Shown here: piece by piece, positions 8,796 to 18,082 of the stretch
How positions within the stretch are numbered: the first letter of the stretch is position 1
How the letters are laid out: each line of letters opens with the position of its first letter
Assembly (NCBI GenBank): GCA_036011085.1
Contig: DASCMS010000044.1
Coordinates: 1-64,000 of the forward strand
Source: UBA8231 sp036011085
Lineage (GTDB): Bacteria > Latescibacterota > UBA2968 > UBA8231
DNA length: 64,000 nt
Direction: 5' to 3'
Notes under the pieces: model-generated
Database searches by the model: none
Seen by the model: the letters and a program-made list of their open reading frames with translations, nothing else
Told to the model about the DNA's origin: nothing
Program-made: the position numbers and the translations under genes

Positions 8796-9983
8796 TCAGG
8801 CGGCGACGCGCGCCGTGCACAGCGAGGTGAACAACTCGAGGTAGCGATCGGCCTGAGCCTGCAAGGGAAAACGGCTGACCACGTGCTCGCGGCCGGCTCG
8901 CCCCATACGGTGACGCAGGTCGTCGTCGTTGAGCAATGTCAGCAGGCACTGGGCGATGTCGGTGGCGTCGCGCTCGACGTAGACGCCACCTTCTCCGTCG
9001 TCGAAGACTTCCGCCATACCCTCGGTGCGCGTTGCCACCACCGGCGTCTCGCAGGCGAGGGACTCTGCCAGGCCAAGCCCGAAGCCCTCGGTCACGCTCG
9101 TCATGACACAGACATCAGAGCGGGTATAGAGGGCCGGCATATGCTCACTGGCGATGATCCCACGGGCAAAGCGTACCCGGTGCGCCATCTCCTTCAGCTG
9201 TACGACCCCGAGCAGATGTTCATAGTACGGATTCGTCAGACCCAGCTGGTGACAGATGCTGCCGTTGCCGGTGATCAGCAGCGTCGCATCGGGGCGCAAG
9301 CTGCCGACCAGCTCAAAAGCGTCCAGTAGCAGGTCGAGCCCTTTCGACGGGTCGAGTCGTACCGGGCTGGTCACCAGCGGTCCCGGCAGGTCACGCAGGA
9401 CGCCGTAGTCGGGATCCGTTTCGGTAGGTCGAAAGAGATCGGCATCGATGCCATTGTAGATGGGGATCATGTGCAGATCGTACAAGGTGGCAGCGCGTTC
9501 GCACATGAAGCGGGAGACCCCGACGAACAGATCGGCGCCGCAACGGAGGACCTCACCGAAGCGAGGGTCTGCCTGTGGCGGGATGCCGGGCAGGACAGCG
9601 ACGAAGGGCAGACCGAGGCGACGTGTGACGAGTTCGCCTGCCAGGGCCGGCGAGGCGCCGAAGGTGCACAACACATCGGCGTCGTGGAGCAGGCGTGCCC
9701 AGCGCGGCGCCAGCTGTCGGTAGGCGGCTGCGGGGATCTCCGGCTCGCAGAGCGGATCAACCGGGACGGCCGGCTGCAGCACCGGCGCCCGGTGCACCTG
9801 GATCGGTGCGCCGTCCGGCAGATGCAACAGCTCGTCGGTAGGCAGGTCGGACCCTTCGGCGATGATGGAGAGCACGCGCACCGTACAGCCCTGGCGCGAC
9901 AGACCGACGGCGCAATCGTAGATCTGGCGCTCGAGTCCCCCGACGAGGGGCCAGAAGCCATGTCCGATGAGGGCGACGTTCAT
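8796..9983 (-). CDS. Glycosyltransferase family 4 (GT-B)
   Basis: The 395-residue protein is a GT-B retaining glycosyltransferase of the GT4 type, moving a sugar from a nucleotide donor to a growing glycan at the cytoplasmic membrane face. The N-terminal Rossmann half starts MNVALIGHGFWPLVGGLERQ, with the Gly-rich loop of the family. The C-terminal half holds the linker strand VTSPVRLDPSKGLDLLLDAF and the donor-site EX7E-like motif in EGFGLGLAESLACETPVV. ATG 9983 is chosen because it is preceded by AAGGAG at good spacing and begins the family fold; an in-frame extension to 10151 would add 56 residues unlike the family. It is the first gene of the glycan operon continuing to 6489. Confidence 0.85.
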   Translation of the reverse strand: MNVALIGHGFWPLVGGLERQIYDCAVGLSRQGCTVRVLSIIAEGSDLPTDELLHLPDGAPIQVHRAPVLQPAVPVDPLCEPEIPAAAYRQLAPRWARLLHDADVLCTFGASPALAGELVTRRLGLPFVAVLPGIPPQADPRFGEVLRCGADLFVGVSRFMCERAATLYDLHMIPIYNGIDADLFRPTETDPDYGVLRDLPGPLVTSPVRLDPSKGLDLLLDAFELVGSLRPDATLLITGNGSICHQLGLTNPYYEHLLGVVQLKEMAHRVRFARGIIASEHMPALYTRSDVCVMTSVTEGFGLGLAESLACETPVVATRTEGMAEVFDDGEGGVYVERDATDIAQCLLTLLNDDDLRHRMGRAGREHVVSRFPLQAQADRYLELFTSLCTARVAA

Positions 9984-10123
9984 GGTGGAGTCTCCTTGCG
10001 AATGCGGGCAGCAGGACGGCAAGCAGATGATCAAACTTCGTGCCACCACATTCGCAGAGGAGGACAGGCACAGCTGAGGGCGGGAGTGTGTGAGCCACGG
10101 GCGGCAGCTCTGTGACCTGACGG

Positions 10124-12040
10124 CTACATCGTCACGAAGTAGAAGCCCCAATCCGTCAGGTTCGCCGGCCCCCCCGCGGAGATGTAGATGCCGTACGCTG
10201 TACCGGCCTGTACCGGCAGCACATAGAGCTCATGAAACCACTCGACGCCATCGACGACGGAGCGGGAGTTGGCGGATACGACCCTGGCCATCTGCAGGGC
10301 CTGAGGTTGACCCTGCGAGGTTTCGAACAGGGAGGCATACCCGCCGCCACTCTTGCTGTATCCAAGCAACAGCAAGCCGTCCTGTGGCGCCACGAAGGCC
10401 CGCTGCGTATGCAGCACGGCCGCCCCATTCTGCACGTGCAGGTGCAGCGCCGGGCTGCCGTCCGCCTGCCGCTGCTGCGACCAGTGGACCGTGTCAGGTG
10501 ATGTCTGCGCGTAGAGATGCCAGCTGTCGGCGTCGGTCAACTCGCCCAGATCGACGGCGCGCGGCTCCTGAGGGAACCGCGAAACTGCGGTCAGGCCGAA
10601 GTGACCAACCGGCTCCAAGGCGGCGGCGGGCAGGACCCAGTTGCGGTGCGCATCGAGATGCCGGGCCGCCTCCGTCGTGAAATTGCTGGCCAGCATCAGG
10701 TCATCCAGGTCGAATCGTGCCACACCCGGACGGGTGACGACGAAGAGCCGGCGGACCGTGCCGGTGACGGCTTCGCGCACACGTTGCACCGTCAGCCCGC
10801 CGGAGTAATAGCCGACGGCGGAGTCGACGATGTACGGTATGATGACGACGTCACCCGGCCGGGACTGTTCACTCACCCAGCGACCGGCATCCCGGTAGCC
10901 GGTTTCCTGGGGCCAGGTGGGTACGTTGCTGAAGGTGGCCAGCAGCGACACGAGAGCGATCAGGCGCACCAGGGGTAATGCCCAGGGGCGCGCGGGCAGG
11001 ATCGAGTGGCATCGACGGATGAGCCCATCGGCGGCGGTGACCGCCGCGATCAGCGCAAAGGGCAGCAGGTATGTGTACACCCTGGCCTCGCCACCGGTGG
11101 CGACGGCAAGACTCATGAGCAGCGGCAGGGCGAGAATGGCGAGCAAGAAAAGTCCGCGCCCGTGCTGCACGACGAGAAGCAGGCCACTGCCAGCAGCTGA
11201 GACCAGAGCGATGCAGGCGTGCCAGCGTTGGGGCCCGATACCCATCCACACGTGGGCGACGAAAGCCGGCCAGGTGGCCACGGACAGGGGTACACCGAAG
11301 CGCTGAGCGTGGGAGTAGAGGTCGTCGAGACGGGGCACGTACACGAGAGCGGCCACAGCGGCGACGCCGGCCGTGGACAGGAACAGCCACAGTTGGCAGC
11401 GGTGCCAACGGGGGCGTGGCACGTCCAGACGGATCAGTGCAGCGCCGCCGAAGGCGCAGGCGCCGACGAAGAAGGCGGCGCTTGGCAGGGTGAGAACAGC
11501 AAGAGCACCTGCAAGAGCCGCAAGTGTCCAGGGCAACCATTCGTGGTCGGGAGGATCGGCGTCAGCCCGCAATTGTTCGATGGCAGCCAGCAGCGTCCAG
11601 GCATGAAGCAGGCAGAGCAATACCAGAAGGGTGTAGCCCCGGGCCTGTTGGCTGAAGCCGACGTGCACCGTCGATACAGCGAGGAGCAGTGCGGCGCCGG
11701 AGGCGATGGTGTCGGACTGCGTCAGTCGTCGGGCGAAGCCGAACAGGACGGGGACGGCGAGCAGCCCTGAGACCAGGGCGGGAAGCCGCAACGACCACTC
11801 CGCGTCACCGAAGACCGCAGCGGCAAAGCGCACGAACAGGGTATGGAGAATGTGGTTGTTGGGAAGGTGGTACGAAGTGAAGATGTCGACGTAGGATTTG
11901 GAGGCGAAGATGATCCAGGTGTAGACCTCGTCATGGCCGAGGGAGCGGGTGAGTCCCGGCAGGCGCAGGAGTATGGCGAGCAGGAACAGACCTGCGAGCA
12001 GGACGATTCCAGGAGGCAGTGCGCGCCGGGACTCGGTCAT
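10124..12040 (-). CDS. GT39/ArnT-type integral membrane glycosyltransferase
   Basis: The 638-residue protein has about ten or more hydrophobic segments in the first ~400 residues and a soluble, probably extracytoplasmic C-terminal domain. The first loop carries the acidic motif LGHDEVYTW, where the catalytic Asp of GT-C enzymes lies, followed by SLRLPALVSGLLAVPVLF and FSQQARGYTLLVLLCL, which are characteristic of the dolichyl-phosphate-mannose/undecaprenyl-linked sugar transferase family (PMT_2). Such enzymes use polyprenyl-phosphate sugars to modify proteins or lipids outside the membrane. The ATG overlaps the stop of the radical SAM gene by four bases, so it is coupled to the imuB-dnaE2 transcript, an unexpected neighbour for a DNA-damage cassette. 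Confidence 0.8.
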   Translation of the reverse strand: MTESRRALPPGIVLLAGLFLLAILLRLPGLTRSLGHDEVYTWIIFASKSYVDIFTSYHLPNNHILHTLFVRFAAAVFGDAEWSLRLPALVSGLLAVPVLFGFARRLTQSDTIASGAALLLAVSTVHVGFSQQARGYTLLVLLCLLHAWTLLAAIEQLRADADPPDHEWLPWTLAALAGALAVLTLPSAAFFVGACAFGGAALIRLDVPRPRWHRCQLWLFLSTAGVAAVAALVYVPRLDDLYSHAQRFGVPLSVATWPAFVAHVWMGIGPQRWHACIALVSAAGSGLLLVVQHGRGLFLLAILALPLLMSLAVATGGEARVYTYLLPFALIAAVTAADGLIRRCHSILPARPWALPLVRLIALVSLLATFSNVPTWPQETGYRDAGRWVSEQSRPGDVVIIPYIVDSAVGYYSGGLTVQRVREAVTGTVRRLFVVTRPGVARFDLDDLMLASNFTTEAARHLDAHRNWVLPAAALEPVGHFGLTAVSRFPQEPRAVDLGELTDADSWHLYAQTSPDTVHWSQQRQADGSPALHLHVQNGAAVLHTQRAFVAPQDGLLLLGYSKSGGGYASLFETSQGQPQALQMARVVSANSRSVVDGVEWFHELYVLPVQAGTAYGIYISAGGPANLTDWGFYFVTM

Positions 12041-13104
12041 GGGTCGAACAGGCTCAACTGGTGATGGCCGCTGCGCCGGAAGAGATCGGTGGCCAGTGCG
12101 GAGATCTGATTCTCGAGGTGCTGACGTCGCCGGGACAGATGGAAGAAACTGGCGATGACATCGGCCAGCTCACCCTCGCCCCGCAAACGACTGCCGAAGC
12201 GGGGATCGGATAACTCGCCGTCGCGCACGGCCTGCAACCGGCTGACGATCTTGCCGGCACGATCCGGCATGTTGCGCTGCACCCAGTCTATGAACAAAGG
12301 CTTCACCGCGCCCGGCAGGCGTACCATGATGTAGCCGGCCCATTGTGCCCCCTTGCCGGCCGCTGCTTCAAGGATGTTGGGCATTTCTTCGTCGTTGAGG
12401 CCTGGAATCAGGGGCGCCACCATGACACCGACCGGCACCCCTGCCTCGTGCAGGTCGGCGATGGCGGCCAGACGCTTTTCCGGGCGAGACGTGCGCGGTT
12501 CCATCACGGCTGTTAATGGTCGCTTGAGGCTGGTGACGGACAGGGTCACGTGTACGAGGTCGAGGGCGGCCAACTCCCGCAGGATGTCGAGGTCACGGGT
12601 GACCAGGGCGTTCTTGGTGATGATGGTGACGGGATTGCGGAATTCGAGAAAGACCTCCAGGCATCTGCGTGTGATTTCCAGTCGCCGCTCGACAGGCTGG
12701 TAGCAGTCGGTATTGCCCGACAGGGCGACGACCTGCGGAGTCCAGGACTTTTTGCGGAAGGTCTGGCGCAGCAGTTCGGGGGCGTTCTCCTTGACGAGGA
12801 TCCGCGTCTCGAAGTCGAGACCTGCGGAGAAGCCGAGATACTCGTGGGTTGGGCGGGCAAAGCAGTAGGCGCACCCATGCTCGCAACCTCTGTAGGGATT
12901 CAGGCTGTAACGGAAGTCGATGTCGGGGCTGCTGTTCTCGGCGAGGATCGATTTGGATGAATCGACGAGGTATTGTGTGGGCACATTCGCCTTGTAGTCC
13001 TCGTCGTCGAGCTCGAGGGGGTCAGGTTCGAGGTGCAGCTGTTCGAAGCGATTGGGCGTGTTGAAGGCCGAGGCCCTCCCTTTCTTCGCCGGGGGCGTTG
13101 GCAT
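12037..13104 (-). CDS. PA0069/Rv2578c-family radical SAM protein (SplB-like)
   Basis: The 355-residue protein contains the radical SAM iron-sulfur motif CEHGCAYC (Cys ~74, 78, 81) within SLNPYRGCEHGCAYCFARPT, the hallmark of the PA0069-like subgroup related to spore photoproduct lyase. Supporting motifs are YLGFSAGLDFETRILVKENA, a VALSGNTDCYQPVER strand and GVPVGVMVAPLIPGLND. The family binds one 4Fe-4S cluster and cleaves SAM; its substrate is not established. ATG 13104 shares one base with the dnaE2 stop (TGATG) and the stop overlaps the downstream GT39 start, so three genes are translationally linked. Placement after dnaE2 suggests a link to DNA or RNA damage, which is inference. An in-frame TTG one codon upstream is less likely. 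Confidence 0.85.
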   Translation of the reverse strand: MPTPPAKKGRASAFNTPNRFEQLHLEPDPLELDDEDYKANVPTQYLVDSSKSILAENSSPDIDFRYSLNPYRGCEHGCAYCFARPTHEYLGFSAGLDFETRILVKENAPELLRQTFRKKSWTPQVVALSGNTDCYQPVERRLEITRRCLEVFLEFRNPVTIITKNALVTRDLDILRELAALDLVHVTLSVTSLKRPLTAVMEPRTSRPEKRLAAIADLHEAGVPVGVMVAPLIPGLNDEEMPNILEAAAGKGAQWAGYIMVRLPGAVKPLFIDWVQRNMPDRAGKIVSRLQAVRDGELSDPRFGSRLRGEGELADVIASFFHLSRRRQHLENQISALATDLFRRSGHHQLSLFDP

Positions 13105-16100
13105 CAACCCACCTTTCGAATGGTGTCGGGCTCAGAGTCGGGAGAGGTGTCAGCAGGTGCATCACCGAAAGCGCGGCCGGCTGCCACGGTGTCGGCGCCG
13201 TCATCGAGGTGATCCTGACCGCCGGTGGCCGAGGGAAACCCGGAGTATCCGCCGAAGACTCCTTCCAGGGGCCAGGCTTCGCGCACTACGATGCCGCGCC
13301 AGCCACCTGTGGCCTGCAGTTGGCCACGGAAGATGATGGCCGGCTGCAGGAGGGTGTCGTAGTGCTGGTCGTAGAGCTTGGGGTGTACGACACACTGCAG
13401 GAAGCCGGTCTCGTCTTCGAGAGTGATGAACATGAATCCTTTGGCCGTGGGCGGACGCTGGCGCATGATGACGACACCGGCCACCGTAATGAGAGGTCCA
13501 CTGTTGTCCGTGGCTGAATGATGGCCTGAGGCATCCGTTTTCCCGGCGCGGGACTCCGGAGCTTCCAACGGCACAAACTTGAAGCAGGCGTCGATGGGCT
13601 GGATGTGGAGGTCGGTGAGCTGTCTTCGCGCCAGTGAGATGGGATGGGTGCGTCCGGCGCCGTGGGTCTTGTAGTCCCAGGACAGGCGTTCGGCGGGTGT
13701 GAGGGCCTGCAGCTCGGGCAGGTCTTCGGGCAGGATGAGGGGCATGTCGAACAGCGTGGAGACATCTGCCTGGTCGCGACCGGCCTCCAGCCGGTTGGCC
13801 GCCACGCCCGCCTGCCACAGAGCATCTCGGGAATTGCCGGCCACGACATCGAGGGCGCCAGAGCGCGCCAGCGCATCCAGCACCTTACGATCGAGAAAGA
13901 CACGTGTCGCCAGGTCTTCCACCGAACGGAACGATCCGGACAAGCGCGCCCAGACGATCTGTTCCGCCACTTCGTCTGCCAGCCCTTTCACCGATGTCAG
14001 CGGTTTCCGGATCGCGAGTTTCCCCTCATCGACGCGGGTCAGGTCGTAGCGCGTACCCGACAGGTTGATGTCGGGCAGCAGCACGGGAACACCGAAGCGG
14101 CGCGCTTCCTCCTCCAGGGTCATCAGGTTGTAGAAGCCGGGCCGGTGCTGCATGAAGGCGGCCATATGGGCCGCCGGGTGGTAGCGTTTCATCCACGCCG
14201 AGTGGTAGACGGTCTGCGCGAAGGCGGCAGCGTGCGACCGGCAGAAACCGTAGCCGACGAAGTGGGAGACCTTCTCAAAGACGGATTCAGCGATGGGCCG
14301 CGGTACGCCGAGCCCTACCGCACCGTCGACGAACAGCACGCCCATCTGGCGCATACGTACCGGGTCGTGGCTCTTCGACATGAGAGAGCGGAAGTCGTCG
14401 GCATCGGCCAGGGACATGCCGGCGAAGCGGTGGGCTACGTCGAGAATCTGCTCCTGGAAGAGGATGACACCGTAGGTATCGCTCAGAATCGGCTCGAGGC
14501 TGGGGTGTTCGTAGACGACGGGGTCCCAGCCGCGACGTCGGCGGATGAAGGGGTGGACCATGCCGCTCTGCAGTGGGCCGGGACGGAACAGGGCCACTTC
14601 GGCAACCAGGTGGTCGAAGATCTCCGGCTGGTTCTTGGCGATCAGGTGCATCTGTCCCTGGGACTCGATCTGGAACATACCCACCGTCCTGCCGGTACAG
14701 ATCAGTTCGAAGACCACCTTGTCATCCAGAGGCATGCCATCGAAATCGATGTCGACATCTTCGTGCCGTTTCGCCAGGCCCGCACCTTCGCTGAGGCAGG
14801 CCATCATGCGCAGGCCGAGGACGTCGAGTTTCACCAGGCCCATGGCTTCGACGTCCTCCTTGTCGAACTGCACGACTTTGACGCCATTGGCCGAGACCTG
14901 CACCGGCGTGAAGTGGGACAGGGGTTTGCGCGACAGGATCATGCCGCCGGAATGCAGCCCCAGATGCCGGGGGCACAGGTGCAGATCGGCGACTCGGTCG
15001 AAGAGCAGTTCGGTCAGGGGAGAATCGCCGAGGACTTTCGTGATGGGCGGGCGGTGCTCCTCCACGTCGCGGGCCTGACCGGAAGGCACGGACTGGGACA
15101 GTTCATCCACCTTCGTCATGGGCCAGCCCAGAGCCTTGGCGACATCGCGTAAGGCCAGGCGCAGCTTGTACGTGATGAGCGTTGCCGTCATCGCCGTCTG
15201 TTCTATGCCGAAGCGTTGCTCCATCCAGTCGATGACCTCGTCACGTCGATCGGAATCGAAATCGACGTCGATGTCGGGTGTACCCTTGCGGCCGCCGTGC
15301 AGGAAGCGCTCGAACAGCAGGTTGTGGCGGATGGGATCGACGGCGGTGATACCGAGCAGGTAGGCGACGATGCTGTTGGCGGCCGAGCCGCGTCCCGCAC
15401 AGCGGATGCCACGGGATTTGGCTTCGGCTACCACCTCGCGCACAACGAGGAAGAATTCGGACAATTCGAGAGTGCTGATGGTCAGCAGCTCTTTGGTGAG
15501 CTGAGCCCGGGCTGCCGCCTGTCCTGCGGGCGGGTAGAGCCGGTCCAGGCCGACGTCGCACAGATCGACCAGCAGTCCGTTGGCGGTGATACCCTCGGGG
15601 ATCAGCGCCGAGGGGGGCGTGATGTATTCGGGCACGAGGTCGACGCGGCAACGTTCGGCAACCTCGAGAGTACGGGGGAAGGCGTCGGGGCAGAACGGCA
15701 GCAGGCGTCGCAGCTGGGCTTCGGTCTTGAGGTAGGCCTCGGCGTTGCGTGGCCGTTCTTCGTGAGGTTCGGCCACAGGATGGTTGAGGCGCATACAGGT
15801 CAGCAGATCGTAGCGCCGCCATCTGTCAGGTGTGGCGTAGCGCACGTCGTTGGTGACGACGGGGAGCACATCTTCCGCATCCGCCAGATCGTACAGGCGT
15901 GTGGCGATACGGCCGTCTTCGGGCAGCAGTCCATGGGTGATCTCCACGTACAGAGCATCACCGAAGCAGTCATGTAACGTACCGAGCCAGGTGCGGGCGT
16001 CGTCGTAACGCCGCCGTGCCAGGGTTTGCCACAACCGGCCCTCCCGTCCGCCGGTCAGACAAAGCAGGCGCGCCGAGAGTGTGGCCAGATCGTCAACGGT

Positions 16101-16478
16101 GATGGACGGCATGAGGCGACGGTCCGTGGGCAGCGGGTCGGAAGTGCCCTCGGGCAGTTCACCATCATCGAGCACGGTGATCCCCGCCGCTGACAGATGG
16201 GCTCGTGTCAGCAGTTGACACAGGTCACGATAGCCGCCGGCATCGCGCGCCAGCAGCACGAGGGGGGCCTCGTCGACGAGGATCTCGGCGCCGAGGACGG
16301 CATGCAGACCGGCATCGCGGCAGGCTTTCTGCAGGCGCACCGTGCCGTACACACCATGACGATCCGTCAGTGCCAGCGCCGGCTGGTCCAGCTGAGCGGC
16401 ACGTCGCACCAGATCCACGGGGCTGGAGGCGCCGGCACGAAAACTGAACCAGCTGCGTGTGTGCAGGTGGACGAACAT
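13104..16478 (-). CDS. dnaE2: Error-prone DNA polymerase III alpha subunit DnaE2
   Basis: The 1124-residue protein has the full C-family polymerase layout. An N-terminal PHP domain begins FVHLHTRSWFSFRAGASSP; the palm carries GRGSAANSIVAYLLGI and the catalytic acidic motif PDIDVDFDSDRR (~residue 403); finger and beta-binding regions follow; and a C-terminal OB fold shows GFMFITLEDETGFLQC. The length and the adjacent imuB mark it as DnaE2, the translesion paralogue that replaces DnaE1 at lesions and causes induced mutagenesis. ATG 16478 is chosen because MFVHLHTRS is where the PHP domain starts; earlier in-frame codons run into the upstream gene. It is third in the operon behind imuB and the DUF6504 gene. 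Confidence 0.93.
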   Translation of the reverse strand: MFVHLHTRSWFSFRAGASSPVDLVRRAAQLDQPALALTDRHGVYGTVRLQKACRDAGLHAVLGAEILVDEAPLVLLARDAGGYRDLCQLLTRAHLSAAGITVLDDGELPEGTSDPLPTDRRLMPSITVDDLATLSARLLCLTGGREGRLWQTLARRRYDDARTWLGTLHDCFGDALYVEITHGLLPEDGRIATRLYDLADAEDVLPVVTNDVRYATPDRWRRYDLLTCMRLNHPVAEPHEERPRNAEAYLKTEAQLRRLLPFCPDAFPRTLEVAERCRVDLVPEYITPPSALIPEGITANGLLVDLCDVGLDRLYPPAGQAAARAQLTKELLTISTLELSEFFLVVREVVAEAKSRGIRCAGRGSAANSIVAYLLGITAVDPIRHNLLFERFLHGGRKGTPDIDVDFDSDRRDEVIDWMEQRFGIEQTAMTATLITYKLRLALRDVAKALGWPMTKVDELSQSVPSGQARDVEEHRPPITKVLGDSPLTELLFDRVADLHLCPRHLGLHSGGMILSRKPLSHFTPVQVSANGVKVVQFDKEDVEAMGLVKLDVLGLRMMACLSEGAGLAKRHEDVDIDFDGMPLDDKVVFELICTGRTVGMFQIESQGQMHLIAKNQPEIFDHLVAEVALFRPGPLQSGMVHPFIRRRRGWDPVVYEHPSLEPILSDTYGVILFQEQILDVAHRFAGMSLADADDFRSLMSKSHDPVRMRQMGVLFVDGAVGLGVPRPIAESVFEKVSHFVGYGFCRSHAAAFAQTVYHSAWMKRYHPAAHMAAFMQHRPGFYNLMTLEEEARRFGVPVLLPDINLSGTRYDLTRVDEGKLAIRKPLTSVKGLADEVAEQIVWARLSGSFRSVEDLATRVFLDRKVLDALARSGALDVVAGNSRDALWQAGVAANRLEAGRDQADVSTLFDMPLILPEDLPELQALTPAERLSWDYKTHGAGRTHPISLARRQLTDLHIQPIDACFKFVPLEAPESRAGKTDASGHHSATDNSGPLITVAGVVIMRQRPPTAKGFMFITLEDETGFLQCVVHPKLYDQHYDTLLQPAIIFRGQLQATGGWRGIVVREAWPLEGVFGGYSGFPSATGGQDHLDDGADTVAAGRAFGDAPADTSPDSEPDTIRKVG

Positions 16479-16497
16479 GAGGAGAAAGCCCGCCGGA

Positions 16498-16764
16498 TCA
16501 GTGGAGGATGCGCGCCAGGATCCAGGCATCGCCATCCCCCTTCAGGTAGATCTCAACAGCGCAGCTGTCCATCGATTCGGGCGCCGCCTCGACGAGCAGG
16601 TAATCCCGTTTCTCTTCCCCGGCTTCTCCCGTCCACCAGCGTGACTGCAACACCCAGCGGTCCAGGATTTTCAAAACGCGCCAGACGGACTGCCGCCAGC
16701 GCCAGGAACGGGGCAGGCCATCGTCACCCACGGTGACATCGATTGGTTCGTGATAGGATTTCAT
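16498..16764 (-). CDS. DUF6504-like small protein between imuB and dnaE2
   Basis: The 88-residue protein is Trp-rich and lacks a signal peptide. The pattern LPRSWRWRQSVWRVLKILDR, a WWTGEAGEEKRDYLLVEA stretch and a terminal EIYLKGDGDAWILARILH resemble DUF6504, a small beta-rich domain found in actinobacteria and others and sometimes near ImuB/DnaE2; I assign it from memory of the pattern. The function is unknown. Its ATG overlaps the imuB stop (TCAT at 16761-16764 on the + strand), and dnaE2 starts 19 bases after its stop. No ImuA/RecA-like gene is present here, so this protein holds the place where an adaptor would be expected. Whether it bridges ImuB and DnaE2 is speculation. Confidence 0.65.
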   Translation of the reverse strand: MKSYHEPIDVTVGDDGLPRSWRWRQSVWRVLKILDRWVLQSRWWTGEAGEEKRDYLLVEAAPESMDSCAVEIYLKGDGDAWILARILH

Positions 16765-18050
16765 GCGACAGGTTCGAAGCGGTATTCCTCCTCGGGGAAG
16801 AAGGGGTCAGCGTGGGCGCGCACGGGGCGCGTGAGTTTTCCGGGGAAGCGGGATTCCATGGCGCGCACCAGACCAGGCAACAGATCGGTGCGCTCGGCAA
16901 AGAGCCGCGCCTGCCGGCCGGGGAGCTCGGTGAGGCCGCTGAAGGTGATGCTCAGCCGTTTTACGCTGCGGCCGCTGGGCACCTGTCGACTTTTGGTGGG
17001 ATCACCTGTCAGGGCCAGATGCAACAGCGTGTCGGCGGCGGTGCGCAGGACATCGAAGCGGGCTGTCGGTTCCTTGAGGATGCGGTTGGCGCGGCGTCGG
17101 GTAGCACTGCGGCCGTGCAGCACGATCTCGAGATGACGGGCGCTGCGACCGTCGAGACGGGTGATCAGCTGCGCCAGCAGATGGTGAAGCACGGGTTGCA
17201 GTTCACCGGGCTCGAAGACGGGCCAGTCGAAATCGTGGGAGGTGTCCAGAATACACGGGTCGAAAGGGGCGACAGGAGCTTCGGTGACGGCCGGATGGAG
17301 CAGCTCGTAGAGACGGACACCCTCAGTGCCGAACTGGGCCTGCAACTGCCGGCGGGTGACGTGGATGGCGTGATGTATGGCGCGCATGCCGAACAGTTGC
17401 AGTCGTTCGACGAGGTCGGGATCGAAACGCAGGGTTTCGAGCAGGGTCACGGGGGCCTGGCGCAGGAAGGGGGCGATCATGTGCCCGGGAACCGTGGTAA
17501 TCGATCCGTGCGTGCCGGATTTCGATCCAGCGGCAGCGTAGGTAGCGGCCAGCATGGACCAGGACCGTGCCGAGGAGACACCGACGCAGGCTCCCAGATC
17601 GGTGGCCGAATTTTGCAGTCGGCCGTGATCGGGACCCTGAAGCATGGCCCAGGCGCCGTTGTCCCACAGGCCGGTGGCTGGAGACTCGTAGAGAAAACCG
17701 GAGCCGGATCGTTTCCGTCGCCCCGGGTTCAGGCAGGCGGCGAGCGGATCGGGGACGGGCTGGACCTGGGGTGTCAGGTCATACAGTCGAAACAGAACAT
17801 GATCCCACAGCGCCCGTTCCACTGACGGGTCACGCAGCAGGAACTGCGCCCCAGGCGCCATGCGGCGGGCGCGGTCCACCGGATCACCCACGGCCAGGGT
17901 ACCGCGCAGAGCCGGCGTGGTAGCCAGAACCCGCCCATGGGCGCAGGCAACGATGGCAGGGGCCACCTCACCGGGGGCGGTGGCATCACTCCAGCGCTGG
18001 GCCAGGGCCCAGGCGGCGAAATGGGGGATGTGGAAGCAGGCGAGATCCAT
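16761..18050 (-). CDS. imuB: ImuB-type Y-family polymerase-like protein
   Basis: The 429-residue protein has the Y-family polymerase fold but not its catalytic acidic residues: the first strand reads LACFHIPHFAAWALAQRW where an active enzyme has DxDxFYASVE. This is characteristic of ImuB, which has no polymerase activity and recruits DnaE2 to the beta clamp and to RecA during damage-induced mutagenesis. Visible parts are the palm-like N-terminus, a thumb/HhH-like region (LRFDPDLVERLQLFGMRAIH) and a C-terminal little-finger-like domain ending SRFPGKLTRPVRAHADPF. ATG 18050 is chosen; a TTG two codons upstream lies inside the operator. It heads the operon imuB, DUF6504 gene, dnaE2, radical SAM gene, GT39 gene, behind a strong promoter. 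Confidence 0.82.
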   Translation of the reverse strand: MDLACFHIPHFAAWALAQRWSDATAPGEVAPAIVACAHGRVLATTPALRGTLAVGDPVDRARRMAPGAQFLLRDPSVERALWDHVLFRLYDLTPQVQPVPDPLAACLNPGRRKRSGSGFLYESPATGLWDNGAWAMLQGPDHGRLQNSATDLGACVGVSSARSWSMLAATYAAAGSKSGTHGSITTVPGHMIAPFLRQAPVTLLETLRFDPDLVERLQLFGMRAIHHAIHVTRRQLQAQFGTEGVRLYELLHPAVTEAPVAPFDPCILDTSHDFDWPVFEPGELQPVLHHLLAQLITRLDGRSARHLEIVLHGRSATRRRANRILKEPTARFDVLRTAADTLLHLALTGDPTKSRQVPSGRSVKRLSITFSGLTELPGRQARLFAERTDLLPGLVRAMESRFPGKLTRPVRAHADPFFPEEEYRFEPVA

Positions 18051-18082
18051 GCACAAACGCGGGAATAGGTGAACGTTTGTGC
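18051..18082 (-). promoter_or_regulatory. Inverted-repeat operator at the imuB start (LexA-like candidate)
   Basis: GCACAAACG (18051-18059) and CGTTTGTGC (18074-18082) form a perfect 9-bp inverted repeat with a 14-base spacer, ending one base before the imuB ATG and beginning directly after the -10 box. Inside it, GAACGTTTGTGC (18071-18082) matches the GAAC-N4-GTTC LexA box of Gram-positives at seven of eight defined positions. Its position over the transcription start is what a repressor site needs. No lexA gene is in the window, so identity as an SOS box is inference. Confidence 0.6.
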
